Positions 34,815 to 43,887 of a DNA stretch of 64,000 nucleotides are shown here, piece after piece. The DNA comes from Bacillus sp. AFS059628 (GTDB lineage: Bacteria; Bacillota; Bacilli; Bacillales; Bacillaceae_G), in the NCBI RefSeq assembly GCF_002571225.1, contig NZ_NVEC01000003.1:107135-171134 (forward strand), written 5' to 3'. A model generated the notes under the pieces. It saw only the letters and a program-made list of their open reading frames with translations. It did not search any database and was not told the DNA's origin. The position numbers were made by a program, and so were the translations under genes. Each line of letters opens with the position of its first letter. Positions within the stretch are counted from its first letter, which is position 1.

Positions 34815-35732
34815 TTATTTGTTTTCTAAACGTAATAATTCTTCAAACGATGCAATAGCTACTTCCACTTGATCATCTGTTGGTTCTTTCGTTGTTAATA
34901 GTTGTAGCCATAATCCGGGATATCCAAGTATGCGTAATACTGGAATATCGCGTAAGCGATTCGTAAATTGTAACACTTCAAAAGAAATGCCGAGAACGAC
35001 AGGAATTAATAAAATTCGGTTTACGACTCTGGCCCACAGTGGATCTGTAGGGACAAGGAAATAAACAAACATTCCGATAATGACTGTAAATATAATAAAG
35101 CTACTGCCACAGCGATAATGAAGGCGAGTTTGTTTTTGCACATTTTCTACAGTCAGTGAAAGATTATTCTCATAGGCATTAATTACTTTATGCTCCGCAC
35201 CGTGGTACTGAAAGACCCGCTTAATAAGTGGGGTTAAAGAAATAAAGTATATATAGCTCAATAATAGCATGAGCTTAATGACACTTTCGACAATGATTTG
35301 CCCTGTATGAGATGGGAAAATCGGTCTCGTTAATTCAGCTAGTAGTGCAGGGACTGCTGTGAAAATGACTTTACCGAATATGAAAGATAAAACGCCAACT
35401 GCTGCAACTCCTAATACCATCGTTAACTTCGATTGTTCTTCTTTTTTATTTGCAATTTGTTCATCTTCTTCTGGGTGGACATCAAATCGTTCTGAAGCAA
35501 AGTTCAAATGTTTTGCTCCGTTTGCGCTTGCATCCACAATAGCGGCAATCCCTCGTAAAAATGGAATTTTTTTTAGGATAGATAATGCTTTATTACGAAC
35601 GCGTGGTAATCGATAAAATTCAATCGATTTATCTTTACGACGAACCGCTGTAACAGTATATTCTCTACCGCCAAACATAACTCCTTCTATGACTGCTTGC
35701 CCGCCATATATTTGTTTTGACTCTTCTGCCAT
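34815..35732 (-). CDS. yqhQ: DUF1385 membrane protein YqhQ
   Basis: 305 residues from the ATG at 35732. DUF1385 hallmarks are GGQAVIEGVMFGGREYTVTAVRR near the N-terminus, YHGAEHKVINAYEN in the middle with conserved His and Glu, and TRLHYRCGSSFIIF. Four or five hydrophobic helices are visible. The longer frame from 35822 has no ribosome-binding site. Function unknown. Divergent from yqhR. Confidence 0.88.
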   Translation of the reverse strand: MAEESKQIYGGQAVIEGVMFGGREYTVTAVRRKDKSIEFYRLPRVRNKALSILKKIPFLRGIAAIVDASANGAKHLNFASERFDVHPEEDEQIANKKEEQSKLTMVLGVAAVGVLSFIFGKVIFTAVPALLAELTRPIFPSHTGQIIVESVIKLMLLLSYIYFISLTPLIKRVFQYHGAEHKVINAYENNLSLTVENVQKQTRLHYRCGSSFIIFTVIIGMFVYFLVPTDPLWARVVNRILLIPVVLGISFEVLQFTNRLRDIPVLRILGYPGLWLQLLTTKEPTDDQVEVAIASFEELLRLENK

Positions 35733-35976
35733 GTTAACACCAACCTGTATTTGTTTCTCTCTTATGTAGAAAAAGAGGCAATTGTCATACTGGGTTCTGT
35801 CGTTTTGAAATAAGACAATCACCGAGTTTCCTTTATTTTATCGACAAATACAAGTATATGACAAGGAAAAATGTTACGAGAGTCGGACATTTCTTATTCT
35901 TTTTATAGACAAATTTCGCAGTATTTAAACATGGTTCAAAATAGTTTCGGGCATACTATTGAGCGGAGGTGTCGAT

Positions 35977-36465
35977 GTGAGTCAAGAACAATTAGGAACA
36001 AGGAATTTTGTACAAATTGGTTTATTTGGTGGACTCTTTTGGGGAGGGATATGGTATTTCCTTCATATATTTTCATTTACGGAAGCGGGACCGAACTATT
36101 TATTATTACCATTTGCCTTTGGAAGCTGGAAAGAAGGGGTATGGGGCAATGTGTCAGGAATTGTTTGTATGGCACTACTCTCAATTTTAATTGCCTTTTT
36201 GTATAAAGCGTTTTTGGCAAAGTTTGAAGGAATTCTTCCGGGGATGATTTATGGTCTATTTTGGTGGGCGTTACTATTTTTCGGAATGGGGTTAATAGCG
36301 CCTGCTATTAAAAGCGCACTCCATTTACCGAAAGAAACAATTGTGACGACGATATGCATTTTTATATTGTATGGTGTGTTTATAGCCTACTCTGTTTCTT
36401 ACGCAGTAAATACCAATAAGGCCGAGCGAGAAGGGGAAGAGAAGACAAACTATTCAAATAAGTAA
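35977..36465 (+). CDS. yqhR: Membrane protein YqhR
   Basis: 162 residues from GTG 35977, 5 bases after an ideal GGAGGTG (35965-35971). Four hydrophobic helices are visible, starting with FVQIGLFGGLFWGGIWYFLHIFSF; the LPGMIYGLFWWALLFFGMGL segment is typical. Identified by order (yqhQ-yqhR-aroQ-pepQ-efp) and topology. Function unknown. Confidence 0.83.
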   Translation: MSQEQLGTRNFVQIGLFGGLFWGGIWYFLHIFSFTEAGPNYLLLPFAFGSWKEGVWGNVSGIVCMALLSILIAFLYKAFLAKFEGILPGMIYGLFWWALLFFGMGLIAPAIKSALHLPKETIVTTICIFILYGVFIAYSVSYAVNTNKAEREGEEKTNYSNK

Positions 36466-36517
36466 CTCCTATGTTAAAATGTTGTATAGACATTTAATAT
36501 TAAGGAGTTTTAAGCAT

Positions 36518-36958
36518 ATGAAAAAGGTACTCCTCGTAAACGGTCCTAACCTAAATCGCCTTGGGGTCAGAGAGGTAAATGTATATGGAAAGGGCACGCT
36601 AGCGACACTTGAAGCAGATATGAAGCAAGAAGCAGAAACAATGGGAGTGGAATTAGAATGTTTCCAATCGAATCATGAAGGTGCGATTATCGATCGTATT
36701 CATGAGGCGGAAGATATATATGAAGGGATCATTTTAAATCCTGGAGCATTTACACATTATAGCTATGCGATTCGAGATGCAATTGCGAGCATTTCGATTC
36801 CTGTTATTGAAGTACATATTTCTAACATTCACCAGCGTGAGTCATTCCGCCATGAATCTGTGACGGCAGCTGTTTGTGCAGGACAAATTGTTGGATTTGG
36901 TTTTTATGGCTATAAGTTAGCGTTATTTGCATTAATGGAGAAATTGAGGGAGGCATAA
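36518..36958 (+). CDS. aroQ: 3-dehydroquinate dehydratase, type II
   Basis: 146 residues from ATG 36518 (TAAGGAG upstream). It removes water from 3-dehydroquinate in the shikimate pathway. Motifs: LLVNGPNLNRLG at the N-terminus, the flexible loop with Arg and Tyr (GVREVNVYG), FQSNHEGAIIDRIH, ILNPGAFTHYSYAIRDA, and EVHISNIHQRESFRHESV with the catalytic His. pepQ begins 5 bases after its stop. Confidence 0.95.
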   Translation: MKKVLLVNGPNLNRLGVREVNVYGKGTLATLEADMKQEAETMGVELECFQSNHEGAIIDRIHEAEDIYEGIILNPGAFTHYSYAIRDAIASISIPVIEVHISNIHQRESFRHESVTAAVCAGQIVGFGFYGYKLALFALMEKLREA

Positions 36959-36962
36959 AGTA

Positions 36963-38024
36963 ATGGAGAAAATCGAAAGATTAAGAAGTGCATTTGATGA
37001 GGCTGGTATTGACGGTATTTTGTTAACAAATGAACATAGTCGTAGATATATGGCTAACTTCACCGGAACAGCTGGTGTTGTACTGATTTCGAAAAAACGT
37101 GCTCAATTTATTACAGATTTCCGTTATGTAGAGCAGGCTACTAAACAAGCGGTTGGATACGAGATTGTACAACATGCAGGACTAATCATTGATGAAGTTG
37201 CAAAGCAAGTGAAGGAACTAGGAATTCAAAAGCTTGGCTTTGAGCAAGATACTCTTACATATAGTTCTTATTCAGCGCATAAAGAAGCAATCGATGCTAA
37301 ATTTATCCCAACTTCTGGGCTTGTAGAAAAGTTACGCTTGATAAAGACTGATTCAGAGATTAAGATATTAAAGGAAGCTGCACAGATTGCAGATGCTGCC
37401 TTTGAACATATTCTATCATTCATTCGCCCGGGAGTATCTGAAATTGAAGTGTCAAATGAACTTGAATTTTTCATGAGAAAACAAGGAGCAACATCTTCTT
37501 CGTTTGATATTATCGTTGCTTCAGGTCTTCGTTCGGCATTACCGCACGGCGTGGCATCTGAAAAAGTGATAGAAACAGGAGATTTCGTTACATTAGACTT
37601 CGGCGCTTATTACAAAGGATATTGCTCTGATATTACTCGTACGATAGCAGTTGGTGAACCATCTGATAAATTGAAAGAAATTTATAATATCGTTTTAGAA
37701 GCACAACTACGTGGTGTGAACGGTATTAAAGCTGGTTTAACAGGCCGTGAAGCGGATGCGTTAACGCGCGATTACATAACGGAAAAAGGATACGGTGAAT
37801 ACTTCGGACACTCTACTGGTCATGGAATCGGTCTTGAAATCCATGAAGCACCAGGCTTAGCGTTCCGTTCTGATACAGTTCTTGAACCAGGTATGGCTGT
37901 AACAGTAGAACCAGGTATTTATATTCCAGGTATTGGTGGCGTACGTATTGAAGATGATATCATTGTAACAAGTGAAGGTAATGAAGTAATTACGAAATCA
38001 CCAAAAGAACTTATTATTTTGTAA
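36963..38024 (+). CDS. pepQ: Xaa-Pro dipeptidase (M24B aminopeptidase-P family)
   Basis: 353 residues, same position as B. subtilis yqhT. The N-terminal creatinase-like domain is followed by the pita-bread metallopeptidase fold with metal ligands in VTLDFGAYYKGYCSDITRT (two Asp), the HSTGHGIGLEIHEAP segment (His), TVEPGIYIPG (Glu) and GVRIEDDI (Glu). It cleaves dipeptides or peptides with proline at position 2. The ribosome-binding site overlaps the aroQ end (GGGAGG). Confidence 0.9.
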   Translation: MEKIERLRSAFDEAGIDGILLTNEHSRRYMANFTGTAGVVLISKKRAQFITDFRYVEQATKQAVGYEIVQHAGLIIDEVAKQVKELGIQKLGFEQDTLTYSSYSAHKEAIDAKFIPTSGLVEKLRLIKTDSEIKILKEAAQIADAAFEHILSFIRPGVSEIEVSNELEFFMRKQGATSSSFDIIVASGLRSALPHGVASEKVIETGDFVTLDFGAYYKGYCSDITRTIAVGEPSDKLKEIYNIVLEAQLRGVNGIKAGLTGREADALTRDYITEKGYGEYFGHSTGHGIGLEIHEAPGLAFRSDTVLEPGMAVTVEPGIYIPGIGGVRIEDDIIVTSEGNEVITKSPKELIIL

Positions 38025-38045
38025 CATACAGGAGGATTTTTTTAC

Positions 38046-38603
38046 ATGATTTCAGTAAACGATTTTCGTACAGGTTTAACAATTGCAGTGGATAATGGCC
38101 TTTGGCAAGTACTTGATTTCCAACACGTAAAGCCAGGTAAAGGGGCTGCATTCGTTCGTTCTAAACTACGTAACCTTCGCACAGGTTCTGTTCAAGAGAA
38201 AACATTCCGTGCAGGTGAGAAAGTAGAAAAAGCACACATCGAAAACCGTCGTATGCAATATTTATACGCAAGCGGTGAGGCTCACGTATTTATGGATAAC
38301 GGAACTTATGAGCAAATCGAACTTGGTGAAAAACAAATCGAGCGCGAGCTTAAATTCCTAAAAGAAAACATGGAAGTATCTATTATGACTTACCAAGGCG
38401 AAGTACTTGGTGTTGAACTTCCAAACACAGTTGAATTACAAGTTACAGAAACAGAGCCAGGTATTAAAGGTGATACTGCTTCTAACGTAACAAAACCAGC
38501 TACATTAGAAACTGGCCTTGTTGTACAAGTACCAATCTTCATTAACGAAGGCGAAACACTTATCATCAACACTGGTGAAGGTAAATACGTTTCTCGTGCA
38601 TAG
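38046..38603 (+). CDS. efp: Translation elongation factor P
   Basis: 185 residues in three KOW/OB domains. It binds ribosomes stalled at polyproline and helps peptide bond formation. The tip of domain I contains [12 protein letters not shown], where Lys32 corresponds to the residue 5-aminopentanolylated in B. subtilis. [25 protein letters not shown] at the end is the family signature. AGGAGG precedes the start and a strong terminator follows. Confidence 0.97.
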   Translation: MISVNDFRTGLTIAVDNGLWQVLDFQHVKPGKGAAFVRSKLRNLRTGSVQEKTFRAGEKVEKAHIENRRMQYLYASGEAHVFMDNGTYEQIELGEKQIERELKFLKENMEVSIMTYQGEVLGVELPNTVELQVTETEPGIKGDTASNVTKPATLETGLVVQVPIFINEGETLIINTGEGKYVSRA

Positions 38604-38605
38604 TA

Positions 38606-38641
38606 GAAAAGCACTCGTGATTATCACGAGTGCTTTTTTTA
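38606..38641. terminator. Bidirectional intrinsic terminator
   Basis: AAAAGCACTCGTGAT/TCACGAGTGCTTTT with A and T runs, between convergent efp and the small membrane protein gene. Confidence 0.9.
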
Positions 38642-38941
38642 TAGAAAATAGGGCAGATAATGAATAGTGGTTATTATAAAACTGAAAGCCGTAAGACTAG
38701 CAGCGCCTATTGTGTAAGGACTCCACGTCATTTGAAAAGGTTTTACCGTACCTGTTTTATATATAGTGTGATCAATGTTGGCGTTACGGTTTATATTTAA
38801 AGCAATGAGCCAAATTGCACCGAATATCGCTAAACTACCAAGGAAAAAGGCCTCCATAAATGACCAATCGACCAATAATGAAAAAAGATAAATAAGAGCT
38901 AATTCTACTACGACAGTTAAACTAATTTTTAATATCTTCAT
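38639..38941 (-). CDS. Small three-helix membrane protein
   Basis: 100 residues. Three hydrophobic helices are visible (residues 7-24, 30-48 and 75-97). It may belong to DUF3899, but I cannot confirm this. Its start lies inside the end of the acetyltransferase gene (20-base overlap), so both are one transcription unit. GGAGGAGGAAA lies just before the ATG. Function unknown. Confidence 0.6.
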   Translation of the reverse strand: MKILKISLTVVVELALIYLFSLLVDWSFMEAFFLGSLAIFGAIWLIALNINRNANIDHTIYKTGTVKPFQMTWSPYTIGAASLTAFSFIITTIHYLPYFL

Positions 38942-39500
38942 ATTTTTCCTCCTCCTTTTGTAGGTCTAGCCAATTTAGAAAGTTCTCACGTGATACGACA
39001 TGTAGTACACAAGGAGATTTTACTTCATTCTCTAAGGCAGAATGTTCATCAGGGAACGTATCTTCCACATGCAATGAAATATAAGGGAGTTTTTCTTGTG
39101 CTTTTAACGAGCGGATATTATTCGTTTTAGCGCCAGTGAATACGTAGGAAAGTTGTAAATCTAAAAAAGCAATTTTAAAGATTTCTTTTTTAGCAGCCTC
39201 ATTATATCCTTTTCCCCAGTATGGATAGCCAAGCCAACTGCCAATGTGACATTGCTTCTTTTCGTAATTAATATGTTTAAGCGTGGTGAGGCCGATTATT
39301 TCCTTATCTTCATTTACAACCATTCTTGATAAAGACTTCTTTTGGCGTTCTTCTTCTATGGCGAAAAGAAGAAATGCTTTCGTGTCTTCAATTCTTTCTA
39401 CTTGTATTCCTAATGCGTTTTTTACATGTGGATCACTTGATAGTTTGAAAATCGCATTTGCATACCGGAAATCAAGTGGTAATAAAGTAACTCGTCGCAT
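38922..39500 (-). CDS. GNAT-family N-acetyltransferase
   Basis: 192 residues. The N-terminal LLPLDFRYANAIFKLSSDPHV and the acetyl-CoA loop GSWLGYPYWGKGYNEAAKKE (Q/RxxGxG-like pyrophosphate loop) match ribosomal-protein-type acetyltransferases of the RimJ/RimL group, as does TNNIRSLKAQEKL. The substrate is unknown. GGAGG precedes the ATG. It is the first gene of a two-gene unit. Confidence 0.78.
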   Translation of the reverse strand: MRRVTLLPLDFRYANAIFKLSSDPHVKNALGIQVERIEDTKAFLLFAIEEERQKKSLSRMVVNEDKEIIGLTTLKHINYEKKQCHIGSWLGYPYWGKGYNEAAKKEIFKIAFLDLQLSYVFTGAKTNNIRSLKAQEKLPYISLHVEDTFPDEHSALENEVKSPCVLHVVSRENFLNWLDLQKEEEKYEDIKN

Positions 39501-39687
39501 CGTTTTTCCTCCTTTTCAATAAATATACCATAAAATACCATGAAGAATGAGAATATTCAAATTATTCGCGGGTGATAGATAAAAATTATGTTTTTAATTC
39601 TGAAATAGACAACCTCTGCATATGGTTGTACAAATATATTCTTTTTTAGCATACGCACTAGTAACCGTTATGGGAGAAGGTGGGAGA

Positions 39688-39969
39688 ATGAAACAGTGGC
39701 TAGCGGCAATGGAAACATCTGTGCTTGTAATGGGTTTGCTTCGGTTGTTTTCAGGTAGCGCGGAAATATTCGCCGCTTTGCTTATGCTCTATGTGAATGA
39801 TGCGAAGAAGGCATTGTTTATAAATGGTATGTTGGCGTTTGTTGGACCGACCGTATTAATTTTAACAATGACAATAGGCATAGCGAGTGTGGCAAGTGAG
39901 ATTTCTTTCTTGAAACTCTTTTTTCTAGCTCTTGGAATTGGCTGCATTTTTATCGCGTTGTTGAAATAA
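39688..39969 (+). CDS. yqhV: DUF2619 membrane protein YqhV
   Basis: 93 residues from ATG 39688 (AGGTGGGAG upstream), the same length as B. subtilis YqhV, which also sits directly upstream of spoIIIAA. Three hydrophobic helices are visible: SVLVMGLLRLFSGSAEIFAALLML, ALFINGMLAFVGPTVLILTM and ISFLKLFFLALGIGCIFIAL. It is 28 bases from spoIIIAA and may share its transcript. Function unknown. Confidence 0.85.
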   Translation: MKQWLAAMETSVLVMGLLRLFSGSAEIFAALLMLYVNDAKKALFINGMLAFVGPTVLILTMTIGIASVASEISFLKLFFLALGIGCIFIALLK

Positions 39970-39997
39970 GTAAGTCGAGTATAGTGGGGCGAAGCTG

Positions 39998-40924
39998 ATG
40001 AAAGAAGTATTAGAAGTTTTACCGAAAACGATGAAGCAGTTAGTAGAAAGTTGTAAGCAGTACGATGCTCTAGAGGAAATCCGTGTTCGAATTGGAAGAC
40101 CGCTAGAGTGTATTGCTCATGGTGAAGTATTTTTTTATGACTATGTCGTTACAGCAGATGATGCTATTTACTTATTGAATAAGTTAAGTCAATTCTCAAT
40201 TTATACGATGGAAGAAGAATTAAAGCGTGGGTATGTAACACTTCGAGGTGGGCATAGAATTGGCTTAGCAGGAAAAGTCATTACAGAAAAAAGCACAGTG
40301 AAAATGATTCGAGATGTCTCTTCTTTTAATATTCGTATTGCTCGTCAAAAAATAGGAATTGCTGAACCACTTTTACCGTATTTGTATGAATCACGATGGT
40401 TAAACACGATGGTAATTGGCCCGCCGCAAACGGGGAAAACAACACTTTTAAGAGATGTAGCACGTTGTATGAGTCAAGGTGTAAGTGCATCAACAATCCC
40501 TTCTTGTAAAGTGGGTATTGTTGATGAACGGTCAGAAATTGCTGGCTGTGTGAAAGGCATCCCGCAATATGACTTTGGCACACGAGTAGATGTGTTAGAT
40601 GCATGTCCAAAAGCTGAAGGAATGATGATGATGATCCGTTCTATGAGTCCAGATATTTTGATTGTAGATGAAATCGGACGTAAAGAAGATAGTGAAGCAA
40701 TTATGGAAGCGGTGCATGCAGGGGTGCAGCTTTTTATAAGTGCACATGGATTTTCTTATGATGATGTTGTGAAACGCCCATCATTAAAGGCGGTGCTGGA
40801 GCTCGGTATATTTGATAGGTTTGTGGAACTATCAAAAGCAAGAGGGCCAGGAACAGTTATGCAAGTGAAAGATAAATATGGAAAACCGGTATTACCTCAT
40901 AGAAAGGCTGAGGGCGTATGGTGA
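39998..40924 (+). CDS. spoIIIAA: Stage III sporulation ATPase SpoIIIAA
   Basis: 308 residues, first gene of the spoIIIA operon, expressed in the mother cell. It resembles type II/IV secretion ATPases and would energise the channel between mother cell and forespore. Walker A is GPPQTGKTTLLRD; Walker B lies around DILIVDEIGRKEDSEAI. The gene overlaps spoIIIAB by 7 bases. GGGGCGAAGC precedes the ATG. Confidence 0.95.
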   Translation: MKEVLEVLPKTMKQLVESCKQYDALEEIRVRIGRPLECIAHGEVFFYDYVVTADDAIYLLNKLSQFSIYTMEEELKRGYVTLRGGHRIGLAGKVITEKSTVKMIRDVSSFNIRIARQKIGIAEPLLPYLYESRWLNTMVIGPPQTGKTTLLRDVARCMSQGVSASTIPSCKVGIVDERSEIAGCVKGIPQYDFGTRVDVLDACPKAEGMMMMIRSMSPDILIVDEIGRKEDSEAIMEAVHAGVQLFISAHGFSYDDVVKRPSLKAVLELGIFDRFVELSKARGPGTVMQVKDKYGKPVLPHRKAEGVW

Positions 40925-41433
40925 AAATATTTGGTGCAGTGTTAATCGTTGCGGTCAGCACCTTTTTCGGGTTTTCATACGCCAAAAGATACAGTGAGAG
41001 ACCGAGGCAACTTAGATTATTAAAAGCGGCACTGCAATCATTAGAGGCAGAAATTATGTATGGGCATACACCATTGTCTGAAGCTGCTGAGCGATTAGTG
41101 AAACAAATGCCGAAGCCGTTAAATTGGATATTTCAAAGTTTCGCTAGAAGGCTAGAAAGCGGGGACCAAACAGTAAGAGAAGCTTGGATAGATAGTTTGA
41201 AAGAAAATTGGAAGCTAACAGCATTTCAACAAACTGAGTATGAAATTTTGCAACAATTTGGTGAAACGCTTGGACAACATGATCGTGAATCACAGCAAAA
41301 ACATATTCGCTTATGTATTACACATTTAGAGAGAGAAGAAGAAGAAGCGAAAGCGTTACAACTACAATATGAAAAAATGATTAAGAGCTTAGGGGTACTA
41401 GCGGGGCTACTTATCGTAATTTTACTGCTATAG
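40918..41433 (+). CDS. spoIIIAB: Stage III sporulation protein SpoIIIAB
   Basis: 171 residues, GspF-like. An N-terminal membrane helix (VLIVAVSTFFGFSYAKRY) and a C-terminal one (SLGVLAGLLIVILLL) flank a cytoplasmic helical domain (LRLLKAALQSLEAEIMYGHTPLSEA). It is the platform protein of the feeding-tube complex. It starts within the end of spoIIIAA. Confidence 0.94.
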   Translation: MVKIFGAVLIVAVSTFFGFSYAKRYSERPRQLRLLKAALQSLEAEIMYGHTPLSEAAERLVKQMPKPLNWIFQSFARRLESGDQTVREAWIDSLKENWKLTAFQQTEYEILQQFGETLGQHDRESQQKHIRLCITHLEREEEEAKALQLQYEKMIKSLGVLAGLLIVILLL

Positions 41434-41447
41434 GAGGGAGAAAGGCG

Positions 41448-41651
41448 ATGTCCATTGATGTTGGATTAATATTTCAAATCGCCGGAATCGGCATAGTTTT
41501 AGCTTTCATTCATACCGTACTAAAAGAATTAAAGCGTGAGGATATTGCGAATTGGGTTATCCTCGTCGGTTTTGTCGTTATTTTATTTCACGTCGCGTTT
41601 TTAATTAATACGTTATTCGACAAGATTAAAAGTGTCTTTCTCTTCCAGTAA
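41448..41651 (+). CDS. spoIIIAC: Stage III sporulation protein SpoIIIAC
   Basis: 67 residues, two membrane helices (VGLIFQIAGIGIVLAFIHTVL and NWVILVGFVVILFHVAFLI). AGGAGGGAG lies before the ATG. It is a small integral membrane subunit of the SpoIIIA complex, related in sequence to SpoIIIAD. Confidence 0.94.
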   Translation: MSIDVGLIFQIAGIGIVLAFIHTVLKELKREDIANWVILVGFVVILFHVAFLINTLFDKIKSVFLFQ

Positions 41652-41666
41652 AAGGGGGCGGTTCGA

Positions 41667-42059
41667 ATCGAAATTATACAAATTGTCGGATTAGGCCTCG
41701 TTGCTACGTTTTTAGCAGCTGTATTAAATCAGCATAAATCTAGTATTACGTCATTATTTATTGTGTTCGTAGGTAGTGTGATGTTTCTTATTTTAATTGA
41801 TCAAATTCACGCTATTTTACAAATGATTGAGAGAGTAGCGAGTGAAGCGAAAGTTAGCAACGTATATGTAGAAACATTGCTAAAAATTATTGGAATTGCT
41901 TATATTGCTGAGTTTGGAGCACAAATTACAAAGGATGCCGGACAAGGTGCAATTGCTTCGAAAATTGAATTAGCTGGAAAGATTTTAATTCTCGTTATGG
42001 CGATTCCTATTTTGACGGTTGTAATTGAAACTATTCTCGGATTTTTACCGACGGGATAA
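41667..42059 (+). CDS. spoIIIAD: Stage III sporulation protein SpoIIIAD, probable ATC start
   Basis: 130 residues if translated from ATC 41667. The homologous N-terminus (EIIQIVGLGLVATFLAAVL) lies in frame, but between the spoIIIAC stop (41649-41651) and the conserved sequence there is no ATG, GTG or TTG. GGGGGCGG (41654-41661) is 5 bases before ATC, ideal spacing. The first conventional start in frame is GTG 41763, which would delete 32 residues and the first membrane helix. The rest is typical: VYVETLLKIIGIAYIAEFGAQITKDAGQGAIASKIELAGK. Four membrane helices in all. Confidence 0.85.
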   Translation: MEIIQIVGLGLVATFLAAVLNQHKSSITSLFIVFVGSVMFLILIDQIHAILQMIERVASEAKVSNVYVETLLKIIGIAYIAEFGAQITKDAGQGAIASKIELAGKILILVMAIPILTVVIETILGFLPTG

Positions 42060-42069
42060 GGGGGAGTGA

Positions 42070-43242
42070 ATGTTGAGGGGCTTTGGAGCTAAGCTGCTAT
42101 TTGCTTGCTTCCTTTTCTTTTCTTTACCGGTTGTTGTACAAGCTTCTCCTGTAGAAACAAACGTCGTTGATCAACAATTGGATAAGCTCGGAATTGAAGA
42201 TGTGAAGCAATTTTGGGACGGGCTTGTTACAAAATATGGAGGTTACTTACCAGAGAGTCAAAAAGGTAGCTTTATGGAGTTTGTAAAGGGAGAAAAAGAA
42301 ATTTCTGTAAAAGAGTGGATGTTAGGTTTATTAAAGTATTTATTTCATGAACTTGTTGCAAATGGGAAGCTACTTGGAACACTCATTATGCTCACAATTT
42401 TTAGTGCATTGTTGCAATCACTGCAATCTGCATTTTCAAAGAGTAGCGTAAGCAAAATTGCCGATGCAGTTGTATATATGGTACTGATTATTTTCGCTTT
42501 AAATAGCTTTTATGTCGTCATGACATATGCAAGAGAAACGATTCAAACAATGGTAGATTTCATATTAGCGTTATTGCCTATCTTGCTTGCACTCATAGCG
42601 ACAGGCGGTGGTGTTGTATCTGTATCGTTTTTTCATCCGATTATCATCTTCTTAATGAATACGAGTGGGCTTTTGATGAATTATATCGTTCTACCACTTT
42701 TATTACTTGCAACGATATTAAGCATTGTAAGTACGATGAGCGATCAATATAAAGTTACGAAATTGTCCAAGCTTTTGCAAAATGTTAGTGTCGGGATTAT
42801 CGGTATCTTTTTAACGATTTTTTTAGGGGTATTATCTGTACAAGGAACAGCGACAGCTGTTGCTGATGGGATCGCTGTAAAAACAGCTAAATTTGTAACA
42901 GGGAACTTTATTCCCGTAGTAGGAAGGATGTTTACTGAGGCAGCGGATACTGTCATAAGTGCGTCGGGATTATTAAAAAACACAGTCGGAATTATCGGGC
43001 TCGTCATTCTATGCTTAATTGTCGCTTTTCCAGCGATTCAAATTTTTTGTATCGCATTTATTTATAAGTTCGCAGCAGCAGTATTGCAACCAGTTGGCGG
43101 CGGAGCAATTATTCAATGTTTAGATATCATTGGACGGAGCATCATTTATGTATTTGCTTGCTTAGCTATTGTATCGTTTATGTTCTTTTTAAGTATCACA
43201 ATTATTATTGCTGCGGGGAACATTACACTTATGATGCGGTAG
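42070..43242 (+). CDS. spoIIIAE: Stage III sporulation protein SpoIIIAE
   Basis: 390 residues from ATG 42070 (GGGGGAGTG upstream). An N-terminal signal sequence (LLFACFLFFSLPVVVQASP) is followed by an external domain and about seven membrane helices (such as VDFILALLPILLALIATGGGVV). It is the large polytopic subunit of the mother cell-forespore complex. Confidence 0.95.
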   Translation: MLRGFGAKLLFACFLFFSLPVVVQASPVETNVVDQQLDKLGIEDVKQFWDGLVTKYGGYLPESQKGSFMEFVKGEKEISVKEWMLGLLKYLFHELVANGKLLGTLIMLTIFSALLQSLQSAFSKSSVSKIADAVVYMVLIIFALNSFYVVMTYARETIQTMVDFILALLPILLALIATGGGVVSVSFFHPIIIFLMNTSGLLMNYIVLPLLLLATILSIVSTMSDQYKVTKLSKLLQNVSVGIIGIFLTIFLGVLSVQGTATAVADGIAVKTAKFVTGNFIPVVGRMFTEAADTVISASGLLKNTVGIIGLVILCLIVAFPAIQIFCIAFIYKFAAAVLQPVGGGAIIQCLDIIGRSIIYVFACLAIVSFMFFLSITIIIAAGNITLMMR

Positions 43243-43254
43243 GAGGTGAAGGGT

Positions 43255-43887
43255 ATGCAATTTGTTACAGAGTGGATTCGAAATATTATCGTTTTTTTAC
43301 TCTTAGCGACAATGCTTCATCTTATTCTTCCAAATTCTAATTTGCAAAAGTACGTTAAATTCGTTGTAAGTCTATTATTAGTTGTTTTAATTTTAACGCC
43401 TCTTTTTAAACTATTGCAAACAGATGTAAATGAAGTAATTGCAAATTTTAATGAAGAGAAGTACGTAGCAGAAGGATCTGTAAAAAATTCAATAGATTCG
43501 AAGAAAAAAGAAATACAAGCTCTAACACGTGCATATAGTTTAGAAGAGATGGCTACCAAAATGAAAAAAGAAGTAGGAAAAGAGTTTGAGAAACAGTATG
43601 GTATGTCAGTCTCTGAAATACAAATAGTCGCAGCGGAAAGCACAGCGGAAGTAAAGTCAGCGAAAGATATTCAATCTGTTGTTGTGACGTTGAAAGAAAA
43701 AGAGCGTAGTAAAAATGATGCAATCGAAACAGTAAAACCAGTTGAAATTAACGCGAAAGAACCACCGAAAAAAGTAGAGGAAACGAATGTAGAAATGAAA
43801 GACTTCTTTTCAAGCAGGTGGCAACTAGAGAATAAACAAATCCAAGTTCAAATGGAAGGGAGGACAGGTAGAGTAAATGGACAATAA
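43255..43887 (+). CDS. spoIIIAF: Stage III sporulation protein SpoIIIAF
   Basis: 210 residues from ATG 43255, set by AGGAGGTG (43242-43249). Two N-terminal membrane helices (IIVFLLLATMLHLIL and VSLLLVVLILTPLFKLL) and an external C-terminal domain with a ring-building fold. The upstream GTG 43246 lies inside the ribosome-binding region. It overlaps spoIIIAG by 11 bases. Confidence 0.93.
   Translation: MQFVTEWIRNIIVFLLLATMLHLILPNSNLQKYVKFVVSLLLVVLILTPLFKLLQTDVNEVIANFNEEKYVAEGSVKNSIDSKKKEIQALTRAYSLEEMATKMKKEVGKEFEKQYGMSVSEIQIVAAESTAEVKSAKDIQSVVVTLKEKERSKNDAIETVKPVEINAKEPPKKVEETNVEMKDFFSSRWQLENKQIQVQMEGRTGRVNGQ

Noticed and set aside
39632-39655. Sigma-E promoter for yqhV/spoIIIA (AAATAT...CATACG)
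   Set aside because: Spacing is about 12 bases and the -10 differs from CATACA; too weak to list as a feature.
41763-42059. spoIIIAD starting at GTG 41763
   Set aside because: It would delete 32 conserved residues and the first membrane helix, and no ribosome-binding site precedes it.
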